This document shows positions 25,529-34,479 of a stretch of 64,000 bases of DNA, piece by piece. The translations under genes were made by a program, and so were the position numbers. Origin of the DNA: Cellulomonas composti. Its GTDB lineage: Bacteria; Actinomycetota; Actinomycetes; Actinomycetales; Cellulomonadaceae. The stretch lies in contig NZ_BJWG01000001.1 in assembly GCF_007990245.1 (NCBI RefSeq), positions 310,001 through 374,000 of the forward strand. Direction: 5' to 3'. The number at the start of each line of letters is the position of its first letter. Within the stretch, counting starts at the first letter, position 1. Below the pieces are notes generated by a model, which was not told the origin of the DNA, made no database searches, and saw only the letters and a program-made list of their open reading frames with translations.

Positions 25529-27324
25529 GGCGCGGGCGTCTCCTGCGGCGTCGTCTCCTGCGGCTTCGACTCCTTCGGCTTGGCGTCGACGCCCGCCTCC
25601 CGGCGCTGCTCCGGCGTGATCGGCGCGGGCGCCTGGGTCAGCGGGTCGTAGCCACCGCCCGACTTCGGGAACGCGATGACCTCGCGGATCGACTCGGCAC
25701 CCGTGAGCAGCGCGACGATCCGGTCCCAGCCGAACGCGATCCCGCCGTGCGGCGGCGCGCCGAACTGGAACGCGTCGAGCAGGAAGCCGAACTTCTCCTG
25801 CGCCTCGTCGGGTCCGATGCCCATGACCTCGAACACGCGCTGCTGCACGTCGCGACGGTGGATACGGATCGAGCCGCCACCGATCTCGTTGCCGTTGCAG
25901 ACGATGTCGTACGCGTAGGCCAGCGCCTCGCCCGGCGACTCCTCGAAGCGGTCGATCCACTCGGGCGTCGGCGACGTGAACGCGTGGTGCACGGCCGTCC
26001 ACGCACCGCCGCCGACCGCCACGTCGTCGTCCTCGCCCGTGGGCTTGAACAGCGGCGCGTCGACGACCCAGAGGAACGACCACGTGCTCTCGTCGATCAG
26101 ACCCCCGCGGCGACCGATCTCCAGTCGTGCGGCACCCAGCAGTGCGCGCGCCTCGCTCTGGCGGCCCGCCGCGAAGAAGATCGCGTCGCCCGGCTGCGCG
26201 CCGGTCGCGGCGGCCAGCCCGGCGCGCTCGTCGTCGGTGATGTTCTTGGCGACCGGCCCGGCGAGCTCGCCGTCCTCGCCGACCGTGACGTACGCGAGGC
26301 CCCTGGCGCCGCGCTGCTTGGCCCACTCCTGCCACGCGTCGAAGCCGCGACGCGGGGTGGCGGCGCCGCCCGGCTGCACCACCGCGCCGACGTACGGCGC
26401 CTGGAACACGCGGAACGGCGTGCCGGCGAAGTAGGTCGTGAGGTCGACGAGCTCGAGACCGAACCGCAGGTCCGGCTTGTCGGTGCCGTACTTCTCCATC
26501 GCCTCGGCGAACGTCATGCGCCGGATCGGCGTCGGGATCTCGACGTCGACCAGGTGCCACAGCGCGACCAGCACCTGCTCGGCGAGCGCGATGACGTCGT
26601 CCTGCTCGACGAAGCTCATCTCGACGTCGAGCTGCGTGAACTCGGGCTGCCGGTCCGCGCGGAAGTCCTCGTCGCGGTAGCAGCGGGCGATCTGGTAGTA
26701 CCGCTCGAGCCCCGCGACCATGAGGAGCTGCTTGAACAGCTGCGGCGACTGCGGCAGCGCGTACCAGCTGCCGGGCGACAGCCGCGCGGGCACCAGGAAG
26801 TCGCGCGCGCCCTCGGGGGTGGAACGCGTCAGCGTCGGCGTCTCGACCTCGACGAAGTCGTTCGCCTCGAGGACCGCACGCGCAGCCTGGCTCACCTGCG
26901 AACGCAGCCGGATCGCACGCGCGGGCGCGGGCCGGCGCAGGTCGAGGTAGCGGTACTTGAGGCGTGCCTCCTCGCCGACCTGCTCGTCGAGCGCGGAGGA
27001 GACCTGGAACGGCAGCGGCGCCGACTCGTTGAGCACCACTACCTCGGTCGCGACGACCTCGATCTCACCGGTCGCGAGGTTCGGGTTCTCGTTGCCCTCC
27101 GGCCGACGACCGACCTCGCCCGTCACCTGCAGCACGTACTCCGCGCGCAGGCCGTGCGCGACCGCCTCGTCGCGCACGACGACCTGGGCGATGCCCGACG
27201 CGTCCCGCAGGTCGACGAACGCGACCCCGCCGTGATCGCGCCGGCGGTCCACCCAGCCCGTGAGGGTGACGGTGGTGCCGAGGTGCTCGGCCCGCAGCGA
27301 GCCGGCGGTGTGGGTGCGCAGCAC
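25525..27324 (-). CDS. aspS: Aspartyl-tRNA synthetase
   Basis: Class II synthetase of 599 residues with an OB-fold anticodon-binding domain ([19 protein letters not shown]), catalytic domain (motif 2 [20 protein letters not shown]), a bacterial GAD insertion and motif 3 ([14 protein letters not shown]). The GTG at 27324 has aagga 6-7 nt upstream, which settles it against the longer frame. The last ~35 residues form a Lys/Pro/Thr/Glu-rich tail ([18 protein letters not shown]) beyond the usual end. Whether it also charges tRNA-Asn depends on the presence of gatCAB elsewhere. Confidence 0.96.
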   Translation of the reverse strand: MLRTHTAGSLRAEHLGTTVTLTGWVDRRRDHGGVAFVDLRDASGIAQVVVRDEAVAHGLRAEYVLQVTGEVGRRPEGNENPNLATGEIEVVATEVVVLNESAPLPFQVSSALDEQVGEEARLKYRYLDLRRPAPARAIRLRSQVSQAARAVLEANDFVEVETPTLTRSTPEGARDFLVPARLSPGSWYALPQSPQLFKQLLMVAGLERYYQIARCYRDEDFRADRQPEFTQLDVEMSFVEQDDVIALAEQVLVALWHLVDVEIPTPIRRMTFAEAMEKYGTDKPDLRFGLELVDLTTYFAGTPFRVFQAPYVGAVVQPGGAATPRRGFDAWQEWAKQRGARGLAYVTVGEDGELAGPVAKNITDDERAGLAAATGAQPGDAIFFAAGRQSEARALLGAARLEIGRRGGLIDESTWSFLWVVDAPLFKPTGEDDDVAVGGGAWTAVHHAFTSPTPEWIDRFEESPGEALAYAYDIVCNGNEIGGGSIRIHRRDVQQRVFEVMGIGPDEAQEKFGFLLDAFQFGAPPHGGIAFGWDRIVALLTGAESIREVIAFPKSGGGYDPLTQAPAPITPEQRREAGVDAKPKESKPQETTPQETPAP

Positions 27325-27461
27325 GGAAGATCCTTCGAGTCGGGGTCGCGCCCGGACGGGCACCGCGTCGATCATAGTTGCGACCGCGCCGCGGGCCCGA
27401 CCCCATTCCTCGGCATCCGGCCGCGGTGGTCGCAAGCCGCGGCGGAAAGAAGCCGGGGTGG

Positions 27462-28520
27462 TCAGAACAGGCCCGGTTGCAAGGTGGCCGCGGGTTCGGG
27501 GGTCTCGCCGGGGCGCCGGGCCCAGCGTCGCTCGACGTCGTCGGACCGGGGTTGCGCACGGCGCCCGTCCAGGCCGTGGTGCGCGAGCAGCGGGCGCACG
27601 CGCGCGGTCAACCAGTCGCGGTAGGGCCGGTGCGGGTACGAGCCGCCGCCGTAGACCCGGCCGTAGCCCGCGAGCAGGTCCGGCCGCTCACGTTCGAGCC
27701 ACGCCAGGAACCACTCCCGCGCGCCCGGCCGTAGGTGCAGCGCGAGCACGGTCGCCCGCTGCGCACCCGCCTCGGCCAACGCGGCGAGCAGACGGTCGAG
27801 GTGGTCGACCGAGTCGGTGAGCCACGGCAGCACAGGAGCGACCATGACGTGCACCGGCAGCCCGGCGTCCCGCACCGCCCGGACGAGCTCGAGACGAGCG
27901 CGGGCGCTGGGTGTCCCCGGCTCGAGCCGCTGCTGCAGGTCGTCGTCGAGCACGGCGATCGAGACACCGATCGAGACCGGGACCTCGTCCGCGGCGGCGG
28001 CGAGCACGGGCAGGTCACGGCGCAGCAGGGTGCCCTTGGTCAGCACCGACAACGGCGTCCCCGACGACGCCAGCGCGCCGATCACGCCCGGCATCAGCGC
28101 GTAGCGGCCCTCGGCCCGCTGGTACGGGTCGGTGTTGGTGCCGAGCGCCACGTGCTCGCGCACCCACGAGGGCCGTTCCACCTCGGCGCGCAGCACCTCG
28201 GCGACGTTGGTCTTGACGACGATCTGCGTGTCGAAGTCACGGCCGGCGTCGAGGTCGAGGTACCGGTGGGTGCCGCGGGCGAAGCAGTAGACGCATCGGT
28301 GCAGGCAGCCGCGCATCGGGTTCACGGTCCAGCGGAACGGCACCTGCGACGCCGCCGGCACGTGCGAGAGCGCCGACCGCGCGAGCACCTCGTGGAACGT
28401 CACGCCCGCGAACTCGGGCGTACGCACCGTGCGCACGAGCCCGGCCAGCGCAGGGCTCCCGAGGGACAGGCCCGGCAGCGCGCCGTCGTCGTCCGCGATC
28501 CTCTGCCCGTCCCACCTCAC
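27462..28520 (-). CDS. Radical SAM protein, Rv2578c/SplB-like family
   Basis: A 352-residue radical SAM enzyme. The cluster motif is GCLHRCVYC (Cys72, Cys76, Cys79; CxxxCxxC) in the family context [32 protein letters not shown] and [12 protein letters not shown] mark the Rv2578c family, distantly related to spore photoproduct lyase. The GTG at 28520 is supported by composition; the ribosome site is weak. A perfect LexA-type palindrome lies 10-23 nt upstream, pointing to induction by DNA damage. The reaction is unknown. hisS lies upstream on the same strand. Confidence 0.85.
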   Translation of the reverse strand: MRWDGQRIADDDGALPGLSLGSPALAGLVRTVRTPEFAGVTFHEVLARSALSHVPAASQVPFRWTVNPMRGCLHRCVYCFARGTHRYLDLDAGRDFDTQIVVKTNVAEVLRAEVERPSWVREHVALGTNTDPYQRAEGRYALMPGVIGALASSGTPLSVLTKGTLLRRDLPVLAAAADEVPVSIGVSIAVLDDDLQQRLEPGTPSARARLELVRAVRDAGLPVHVMVAPVLPWLTDSVDHLDRLLAALAEAGAQRATVLALHLRPGAREWFLAWLERERPDLLAGYGRVYGGGSYPHRPYRDWLTARVRPLLAHHGLDGRRAQPRSDDVERRWARRPGETPEPAATLQPGLF

Positions 28521-28529
28521 CCGGGTATT

Positions 28530-28543
28530 CGAACACGTGTTCG
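28530..28543 (-). promoter_or_regulatory. LexA (SOS) box upstream of the radical SAM gene
   Basis: The perfect 14-bp palindrome cgaacacgtgttcg matches every position of the Gram-positive/actinobacterial SOS consensus CGAACRNRYGTTYG. It lies in the 58-bp gap between hisS and the radical SAM start, 10 nt before the GTG, where LexA would block initiation. Confidence 0.85.
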
Positions 28544-28578
28544 CTACTGCGGCAAGCCCGACGAGCCCGCGCGACGGA

Positions 28579-29955
28579 TCAGCCCGCCGGGACGACCCGC
28601 GGCCACAGGTCGTCGGCCGGCGGCGCCCACGTCCGCACGTCGGCGGGCACCTGGTCCCCCGAACGGATGTCCTTGACCTCGTCGGCCTGGCCGCCCGCGT
28701 CGGCCGGACCCGGGAACCAGACGAACGGGATCCCCCGCCGGTCGGCGTGCCGGATCTGCTTGCCGAACTTCGCGGCGGACGGCGCGACCTCGACCGGGAT
28801 CCCCCGCTCGCGCAGCCCCGCGGCGACGGCCTCGGACCGCTCGCGGTCCTCCTCGGAGGACACCGCGACGAGCACGGCCGACGGCACCGAACGCGTCGCC
28901 CGGACCAGCCCCGCGCCGAGCAGTCGCGAGACGAGCCGCGAGACGCCGATCGAGAGCCCGACCCCGGGATAGGTCGTCGTGCCGTCGGACGCGAGCGTGT
29001 CGTAACGCCCGCCCGAGCAGATCGACCCGAGCTGCTCGTGGCCGACGAGCACGGTCTCGTAGACCGAACCCGTGTAGTAGTCGAGCCCGCGCGCGATCTT
29101 GAGGTCGGCCACGACGACGCCGGGTGCGCGGTCCTGCGCCGCCCGGACGAGCTGCCCGAGCTCGGCGAGCCCGATGTCGAGCAGCTCGTGCTGCACGCCG
29201 TACTCGGTCGCGAGCACACGCACGCGATCGACCACGTCCTCGTCGGACCCGCTGATCGACGCGAGCTCGAGGCACGCGGTGGCCTGGTCGAGCGTCGCGC
29301 CCGCCTCCTCCTCGAGGAGGCCGACGACAGAGTCGCCGCCGATCTTGTCGAGCTTGTCGATCGTGCGCAGCACGGCCTCGACGTCGGTGAGCCCGAGCCC
29401 GCGGTAGAAGCCCTCGGCGACCTTGCGATTGTTCACCAGGATGCGCACCGGCGGCAGGCCGATCTCGCGCAGCGCCGCGAACGCGGACGCCATCACCAGC
29501 GGCAGCTCGACCTCGACGTGGTACGGCAGCTCGCCCGCGCCCACCACGTCGATGTCCGCCTGCACGAACTCCCGGAACCGGCCGTCCTGCGGCCGCTCAC
29601 CACGCCAGACCTTCTGGATCTGGTAGCGGCGGAACGGGAAGGCCAGGTGCCCCGCGTTCTCGAGCACGTAGCGCGCGAACGGCACAGTGAGGTCGAAGTG
29701 CAGACCGAGCTGGCCGCCGGCCTGGCCGCGCTCCGGCGCGTCCGGGTCCTCCTGCAGCCGGCGCAGGACGTACACCTCCTTGGAGGTCTCGCCCTTGCGC
29801 AGCAGCTGGTCGAGCGGCTCGACCGCTCGCGTCTCGATGCCCGCGAAGCCGTGCAGCTCGAACGTCCGCCGCAGCACGTCGAGCACGTGCTGCTCGACGA
29901 TCCTGCCTTCGGGCAGCCACTCGGGGAATCCGGACAGAGGTGTCGGTCGCGCCAT
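28579..29955 (-). CDS. hisS: Histidyl-tRNA synthetase
   Basis: Class II synthetase, 458 residues, ATG at 29955. It opens ARPTPLSGFPEWLPEGRIVE; motif 2 is FRRYQIQKVWRGERPQDGRFREF; the histidine-binding blocks are KIARGLDYYTGSVYE and GGRYDTLASDGTTTYPGVGL; the anticodon-binding domain covers about 345-440. The long motif 2 loop and opening resemble the actinobacterial/eukaryote-like HisRS type. Its upstream neighbour on the same strand is an MBL hydrolase, 65 bp away. Confidence 0.95.
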   Translation of the reverse strand: MARPTPLSGFPEWLPEGRIVEQHVLDVLRRTFELHGFAGIETRAVEPLDQLLRKGETSKEVYVLRRLQEDPDAPERGQAGGQLGLHFDLTVPFARYVLENAGHLAFPFRRYQIQKVWRGERPQDGRFREFVQADIDVVGAGELPYHVEVELPLVMASAFAALREIGLPPVRILVNNRKVAEGFYRGLGLTDVEAVLRTIDKLDKIGGDSVVGLLEEEAGATLDQATACLELASISGSDEDVVDRVRVLATEYGVQHELLDIGLAELGQLVRAAQDRAPGVVVADLKIARGLDYYTGSVYETVLVGHEQLGSICSGGRYDTLASDGTTTYPGVGLSIGVSRLVSRLLGAGLVRATRSVPSAVLVAVSSEEDRERSEAVAAGLRERGIPVEVAPSAAKFGKQIRHADRRGIPFVWFPGPADAGGQADEVKDIRSGDQVPADVRTWAPPADDLWPRVVPAG

Positions 29956-30020
29956 GGTGTGATCCTGCCATCTGGTCGGAGCCCGTCGGGGGCTCGGGTC
30001 GGCTCTGTGGACGGCGTGGG

Positions 30021-30734
30021 TCAGCGCCCGACGAGGTAGGGGTTGGTCGCCAGCTCCGTCGCCACGTCGCTCGTCGGACCGTGACCGGGCACGACGACGA
30101 GCGCAGGGTCGAGCGTGGCGACGACCTCGCGCAGCGTGCGGGCCATCTCGTCGCCGTCGCCGCCGGGCAGGTCCGTCCGTCCGATCGTCCCCGCGAACAG
30201 CACGTCGCCGGTGAGCACGAGCGGCCCGACGAGGTAGAGCGTCGACCCCTGCGTATGGCCGGGCGCATGCCGCGCGACCAGGTCCCACCCGGGGACGGGC
30301 GCGAGCTCGTCGTCGCGCCCGCCGCCCACCGAGCCGAACGTCTCGACGTCCGTCGGCACCCGGTAGGTCGTCGGATCGGCGCCCGCGGCGCGCAGCGCCT
30401 GCGCGAGCGGCCCGTCCGGGTCGTGCGGACGCCCGCCGAGCGCACCGAGCGTGCCGAACGGGTCCGCCAGCCGGTAGGCGTCGGCCGCGTGCACCCGGAC
30501 GGGCACCCCGAGCGCACCGCCGACCTCGGCCGCGTCCCAGCAGTGGTCCACGTGCCCGTGCGTGAGCAGCACAGCGACCGGCCGCAGGGCGCGCTCTCGC
30601 ACGAGCGCGACGACGTGCGGTGCGACGAGCGCACCCGGGTCCACGACGACGCACGAACCGTCGGCCGCCACGAGCACCGAGCAGCGCGCACCGAACACCG
30701 GGGAGATCACCGTCAGCACGTCCACGGGAGGCAC
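30021..30734 (-). CDS. MBL-fold metallohydrolase (glyoxalase II-like)
   Basis: A 237-residue metallo-beta-lactamase-fold hydrolase. The metal motif THGHVDH (58-64) is intact, with downstream ligands in APGHTQGSTLY, LTGDVLFAG and VVVPGHGP. Layout resembles glyoxalase II and related thioester hydrolases. The GTG at 30734 is the first codon; GTG at 30725 is an equal alternative since no clear ribosome site is seen. It sits between hisS and a divergent prolyl isomerase, a neighbourhood shared with Streptomyces (from memory). Confidence 0.85.
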   Translation of the reverse strand: MPPVDVLTVISPVFGARCSVLVAADGSCVVVDPGALVAPHVVALVRERALRPVAVLLTHGHVDHCWDAAEVGGALGVPVRVHAADAYRLADPFGTLGALGGRPHDPDGPLAQALRAAGADPTTYRVPTDVETFGSVGGGRDDELAPVPGWDLVARHAPGHTQGSTLYLVGPLVLTGDVLFAGTIGRTDLPGGDGDEMARTLREVVATLDPALVVVPGHGPTSDVATELATNPYLVGR

Positions 30735-30928
30735 CGTAGCCGGGTCGGCCCGGCGCCGGTGGGCGGTTCCGTGACCTGACTGTGACGTCCGAGCGCGCCA
30801 GGGCGTTCGGCACCCTCGCTGGCCTGCCTAGACTGTCCGGGGTCCCGTCGTGCGCAGGAGCAGGGTGGCCGGTCCACCGGACCTCCCGCACACGGGCGCA
30901 AACAGTGGTGCGTCGGCAAGGAGTCGGG

Positions 30929-31723
30929 TTGTCCAGCAAGCGCGAGCGCGAGTACGAGCGCCGCCGTTACGAGAAGCGTCAGGTCCGCGTGGCGAAGGCC
31001 GACATGCGGCGGCACCAGCGTCAGGTGATCGCGACGATCATCGTCGTGGCGATCGTCGCCGTGATCGGTGTCGTCGGGGTCGTCGCGGCGACGTCCGGTG
31101 ACGACACGGCTGCCGGCGACGGTGCGACCAGCACGCCCGTGGTCGATGCCACTGCGCCGGTCACGGCCGAGCCGACGCCCGAGGTGACGCGCGATCCCCT
31201 GACCCCGGACCCCTCGGTCGCCGAGGCCCGCACGTGGACCGGCGACCTGACGCTCAACTCCGGAGACATCGGCATCGAGCTCGACGGCGCCGCCGCGCCG
31301 CAGGCCGTGGCGAACTTCGTCACGCTCGCGCAGCAGGGCTTCTTCGACGGCACGAAGTGCCACCGGCTCACCACCGACGGCATCTACGTGCTGCAGTGCG
31401 GCGACCCGGAGGGCACCGGCGGCGGCGGTCCGGGATACTCGTGGGGCCCGATCGAGAACGCCCCGACAGACGACGTCTACCCCGCCGGGACCATCGCGAT
31501 GGCCCGGGTCGGCAACGACGGCGCCTCGATGGGCTCGCAGTTCTTCCTCGTCTACGAGGACAGCACCATCCCGTCGGACTCGGCGGGCGGCTACACCGTG
31601 TTCGGTCACATCACGTCCGGCTTGGACGTGGTGACGACCATCGCCGACGCGGGCACCGTGGACGGCGCCAGTGATGGCGCCCCGGTGAACGACGTCATCA
31701 TCGAGGGAGTGAAGATCCAGTGA
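30929..31723 (+). CDS. Membrane-anchored cyclophilin-type peptidyl-prolyl isomerase
   Basis: A 264-residue protein. The TTG at 30929 lies 6 nt after aaggag and gives the family start LSSKREREYERRRYEKRQ; the longer upstream frame lacks such support. Basic cytoplasmic head (1-32), one membrane helix (33-54), Asp/Thr/Ala linker to about 105, then an extracellular cyclophilin domain (NFVTLAQQGFFDGTKCHRLT; MGSQFFLVYEDS; GYTVFGHITSG). The catalytic Arg of typical cyclophilins (FHR) falls at KCHR. Its stop overlaps the next start (GTGA). Confidence 0.9.
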   Translation: MSSKREREYERRRYEKRQVRVAKADMRRHQRQVIATIIVVAIVAVIGVVGVVAATSGDDTAAGDGATSTPVVDATAPVTAEPTPEVTRDPLTPDPSVAEARTWTGDLTLNSGDIGIELDGAAAPQAVANFVTLAQQGFFDGTKCHRLTTDGIYVLQCGDPEGTGGGGPGYSWGPIENAPTDDVYPAGTIAMARVGNDGASMGSQFFLVYEDSTIPSDSAGGYTVFGHITSGLDVVTTIADAGTVDGASDGAPVNDVIIEGVKIQ

Positions 31724-33759
31724 CGCAGACCCCGGACCCCACCGCGGTTCCCGAGCCGACCGACACTCCCCCGCTCGACGACGCGACGACCCCCGCCGCC
31801 GAGGCGGATGTCACCGAGGCGGATGTCACCGAGCCGGTCGCCGACGAGACGCCCTCCGACGAGACGCCCTCCGACGAGACCCTTCCGGACGAGACGCCCG
31901 CGGACGAGACGCCCGCTGACGACGCAGTCGCCGATGCGGTAGTCGCCGACGAGACGCCCGCGGACGACGCAGTCGCCGACGACGTTGCTCCCGAGCCGGT
32001 CGTCGAAGAGGCAGCCGTCGAGGAGCAGGTCGTCGAGGAGCAGGTCGTCGAGACGCCCGCCGACGAGGCTCTCGCCGATGACGACGTCGCAGGGACCGTC
32101 ACCGACGAGACGGCGACGACCGACGCCGCTCCCGCCGACGAGGCCTCTGCCGAGGCCGCTCCCGCCGACGAGGCTCCTGCCGACGTCGCTCCTGCCGACG
32201 AGGCTCCTGCCGACGAGGCTCCCGCCGACGAGGCTCCTGCCGACGAGGCCCCTGCCGAGGCCGCTCCCGCCGACGAGGCTCCTGCCGACGTCGCTCCTGC
32301 CGACGTCGCTCCCGCCGAGGTCGGTCACGACGAGAGCGCCGCGGAGGTTGCGCCGACGCCCGCGCCGCGACCCGGTCCGCGACCGTCGCCCGCGAGCATC
32401 GGTCCGCGGCCCGTCCCGCGACCGCCTGTCACGCCGGCGGCCGGGCCTGTCGCGCCGACCGCACCGGCACCGGCACCCGCGCCCCCTGTCGACGCCGCCG
32501 AGGCCGCGCTCGCCGCGACGTTCGGTTCGGTCGACGAGGACGGCACCGTGCATGTGCGCGAGGCCGCGGGCGACCGCGTCGTCGGACAGTACCCGGGTGC
32601 GACCGCGGAGGAGGCGCTCGCGCTCTACGTGCGGCGGTTCCTGGACCTGCAGGCCAAGGTCACGGTCTTCGAGGCCCGGCTCGGCGCGACCGACCTCGCC
32701 GTCAAGGAGATCGACCAGACGCTCGCACGCCTCACCGAGGAGCTCGCGGAGCCGGCCGCCGTCGGCGACCTCGACGGCCTGCGGGCCCGGCTCGAGGCGC
32801 TGCACGAGGTCGCCGCCGAGCGACGCGCCCAGGCCGAGGCGGCCCGTCAGGCTGCTCGTCAGGCTGCGGTCGAGTCCCGCACGGCGATCGTCGAGCAGGC
32901 CGAGCGGATCGCCGGCACGGACCCGTCCCGTATCCAGTGGCGTCCCGCCGGCGAGCAGCTGCGGGTCCTCCTCGACGAGTGGAAGGAGGCCCAGCGCAGC
33001 GGACCGCGCCTGGACCGCCCCACCGAGGAGTCGCTGTGGAAGCGGTTCAGCCACGCTCGCACGACGTTCGACCGTGAGCGACGGCACTTCTTCGCCGAGC
33101 TCGAGGCACGCAACGCGGACGCCAAGGTGGTCAAGGAGAAGCTCGTCGCCGAGGCGGAGCGCCTGCAGTCCAGCACCGACTGGGGCGCGACGGCCGGTAC
33201 CTTCCGCGACCTCATGACGCAGTGGAAGTCGGCCGGCCGCGCGAGCCGCTCGGACGACGACGCCCTGTGGGCTCGGTTCCGTGCCGCCCAGGACGCGTTC
33301 TTTGCCGCCCGGGACGCGCAGAACGCGGCGACCGACGCCGAGTTCTCCGCGAACCTGCAGGTCAAGGAAGCGCTGCTGGTCGAGGCGGAGGCGCTGGTCC
33401 CGATCCGCGACCTCGCGGCTGCCAAGCAGGCGATCCGTGGCATCCAGGACCGTTGGGAGTCGGCGGGCAAGGTGCCGCGGGGCGACATCCAGCGCGTCGA
33501 GGCCCGCCTGCGCGTGGTGGAGACCGCGATTCGTGACGCGGAGCAGTCGCAGTGGTCGCGGTCGAACCCGGAGACGCGGGCGCGTGCCGAGGGCGCCGCT
33601 GCGCAGCTCGAGCAGGCGATCGTGGCGCTCGAGGCCGACCTCGCCAAGGCGAAGGCGGCCGGTGACAAGCGCAAGGTCGCCGACGCGCAGGCCGCACTCG
33701 ACGCGCGGCGGTCGTGGCTCGAGCAGGTGCAGCGCGCGGCGTCGGACGCCCGGGGCTGA
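31720..33759 (+). CDS. DUF349 protein with long acidic repeat region
   Basis: A 679-residue protein. Residues about 1-210 are low-complexity: tandem D-E-T-P-x and A-D-E-A-P repeats, strongly acidic and disordered. A Pro/Arg-rich stretch (PAPRPGPRPSPASIGPRPVP) spans about 205-240 and a Pro/Ala linker follows to about 255. The rest is helical with several DUF349 modules (WRPAGEQLRVLLDEWKEAQR; ATAGTFRDLMTQWKSAGR; ESAGKVPRGDIQRVEARLR). DUF349 proteins are widespread in actinobacteria; their role is not established. Start GTG overlaps the previous stop by 4 bp. Confidence 0.85.
   Translation: MTQTPDPTAVPEPTDTPPLDDATTPAAEADVTEADVTEPVADETPSDETPSDETLPDETPADETPADDAVADAVVADETPADDAVADDVAPEPVVEEAAVEEQVVEEQVVETPADEALADDDVAGTVTDETATTDAAPADEASAEAAPADEAPADVAPADEAPADEAPADEAPADEAPAEAAPADEAPADVAPADVAPAEVGHDESAAEVAPTPAPRPGPRPSPASIGPRPVPRPPVTPAAGPVAPTAPAPAPAPPVDAAEAALAATFGSVDEDGTVHVREAAGDRVVGQYPGATAEEALALYVRRFLDLQAKVTVFEARLGATDLAVKEIDQTLARLTEELAEPAAVGDLDGLRARLEALHEVAAERRAQAEAARQAARQAAVESRTAIVEQAERIAGTDPSRIQWRPAGEQLRVLLDEWKEAQRSGPRLDRPTEESLWKRFSHARTTFDRERRHFFAELEARNADAKVVKEKLVAEAERLQSSTDWGATAGTFRDLMTQWKSAGRASRSDDDALWARFRAAQDAFFAARDAQNAATDAEFSANLQVKEALLVEAEALVPIRDLAAAKQAIRGIQDRWESAGKVPRGDIQRVEARLRVVETAIRDAEQSQWSRSNPETRARAEGAAAQLEQAIVALEADLAKAKAAGDKRKVADAQAALDARRSWLEQVQRAASDARG
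31840..32340. repeat. In-frame minisatellite encoding acidic ADEAP/DETP repeats
   Basis: Roughly 15-bp units such as gctcctgccgacgag are repeated with small variations (clearest at 32145-32320, where gccgacgaggctcc recurs many times), all in frame with the DUF349 gene. Earlier units (31840-31970) are gacgagacgccc variants. A length-variable coding repeat, not a CRISPR: there are no unique spacers. Confidence 0.8.
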
Positions 33760-33825
33760 CCCCGCCCGTCCACAGACGCACGACGACCCGGACGGGATCG
33801 TCACCGGCTCCGGCATCCTGGGGCG

Positions 33826-34434
33826 GTGACGGTCCCGTTCTCGTCTGCACGTCGGTCCGCCCCGGTGGCGGGCCCGTCCGTCGCGCGGTCGCTGCTTCCA
33901 GCGATCCCCGAGCTCGAGCGTCTCGTCAGCCGCTCCGGCGTCGGCGGACCTGCCTGGAGCGGCATGGTGCGCGACGGTGCGCTCACGCCCCTGTGGGGCG
34001 GGACGGCGATCCGCGGCGATGCCGAAGCCGGCCCCACCGACCGGGCGCATGCGATCGCGCACCTGCTCCCCCGGCGCGGCGTCGTCGGACGGGCATCGGC
34101 AGTCTGGGTGCACGCGGGCGGCCCGCCCCCGGTGCGCGTGGACGTCCTGCTCCCGGTCGGCAGCCGACGCCCGTACGAGCATCCCGACCGTCGCTGCGCG
34201 GAGACGCTGCTGCCGGCCGAGGACCTCGACCGCGTGGGGGACGTCGCCGTCACGAACCTCGTCCGCACCGCGGTGGACGTCGCACGCTGGCTCGAGCCGG
34301 ACGTCGCGCACGAGCACCTGCGCCGGCTCGTCGTGCACGGGCTCGACCTCGCGGCGGCGCGCACGCTGCTGGAGACGTTCTCCGGCCGACGACGAGCGCG
34401 CCTCGCCCGCGAGGTGCTCGACACGGTCGCGTGA
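33826..34434 (+). CDS. Solo AbiEi-like protein (uncertain)
   Basis: A 202-residue cytoplasmic protein. It resembles the actinobacterial relatives of AbiEi antitoxins: an N-terminal winged-helix-like part (SRSGVGGPAWSGMVRDGALT), a central HLLPRRGVVGRASAVWVHAG block and a later GDVAVTNLVRTAVDVAR block. No AbiEii nucleotidyltransferase-toxin lies beside it. Usual relatives are longer and may carry a C-terminal endonuclease-like domain, absent here. GTG at 33826. Family assignment is from pattern memory only. Confidence 0.6.
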   Translation: MTVPFSSARRSAPVAGPSVARSLLPAIPELERLVSRSGVGGPAWSGMVRDGALTPLWGGTAIRGDAEAGPTDRAHAIAHLLPRRGVVGRASAVWVHAGGPPPVRVDVLLPVGSRRPYEHPDRRCAETLLPAEDLDRVGDVAVTNLVRTAVDVARWLEPDVAHEHLRRLVVHGLDLAAARTLLETFSGRRRARLAREVLDTVA

Positions 34435-34479
34435 CGGGCGGAGACGGGCGGGACAGGGTCTGCGCCGGTCAGAGACGGA

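Noticed and set aside
32145-32320. Short regular repeats that might suggest a CRISPR array
   Set aside because: Units are contiguous, lack unique spacers, and stay in frame with a coding sequence; there are no cas genes.
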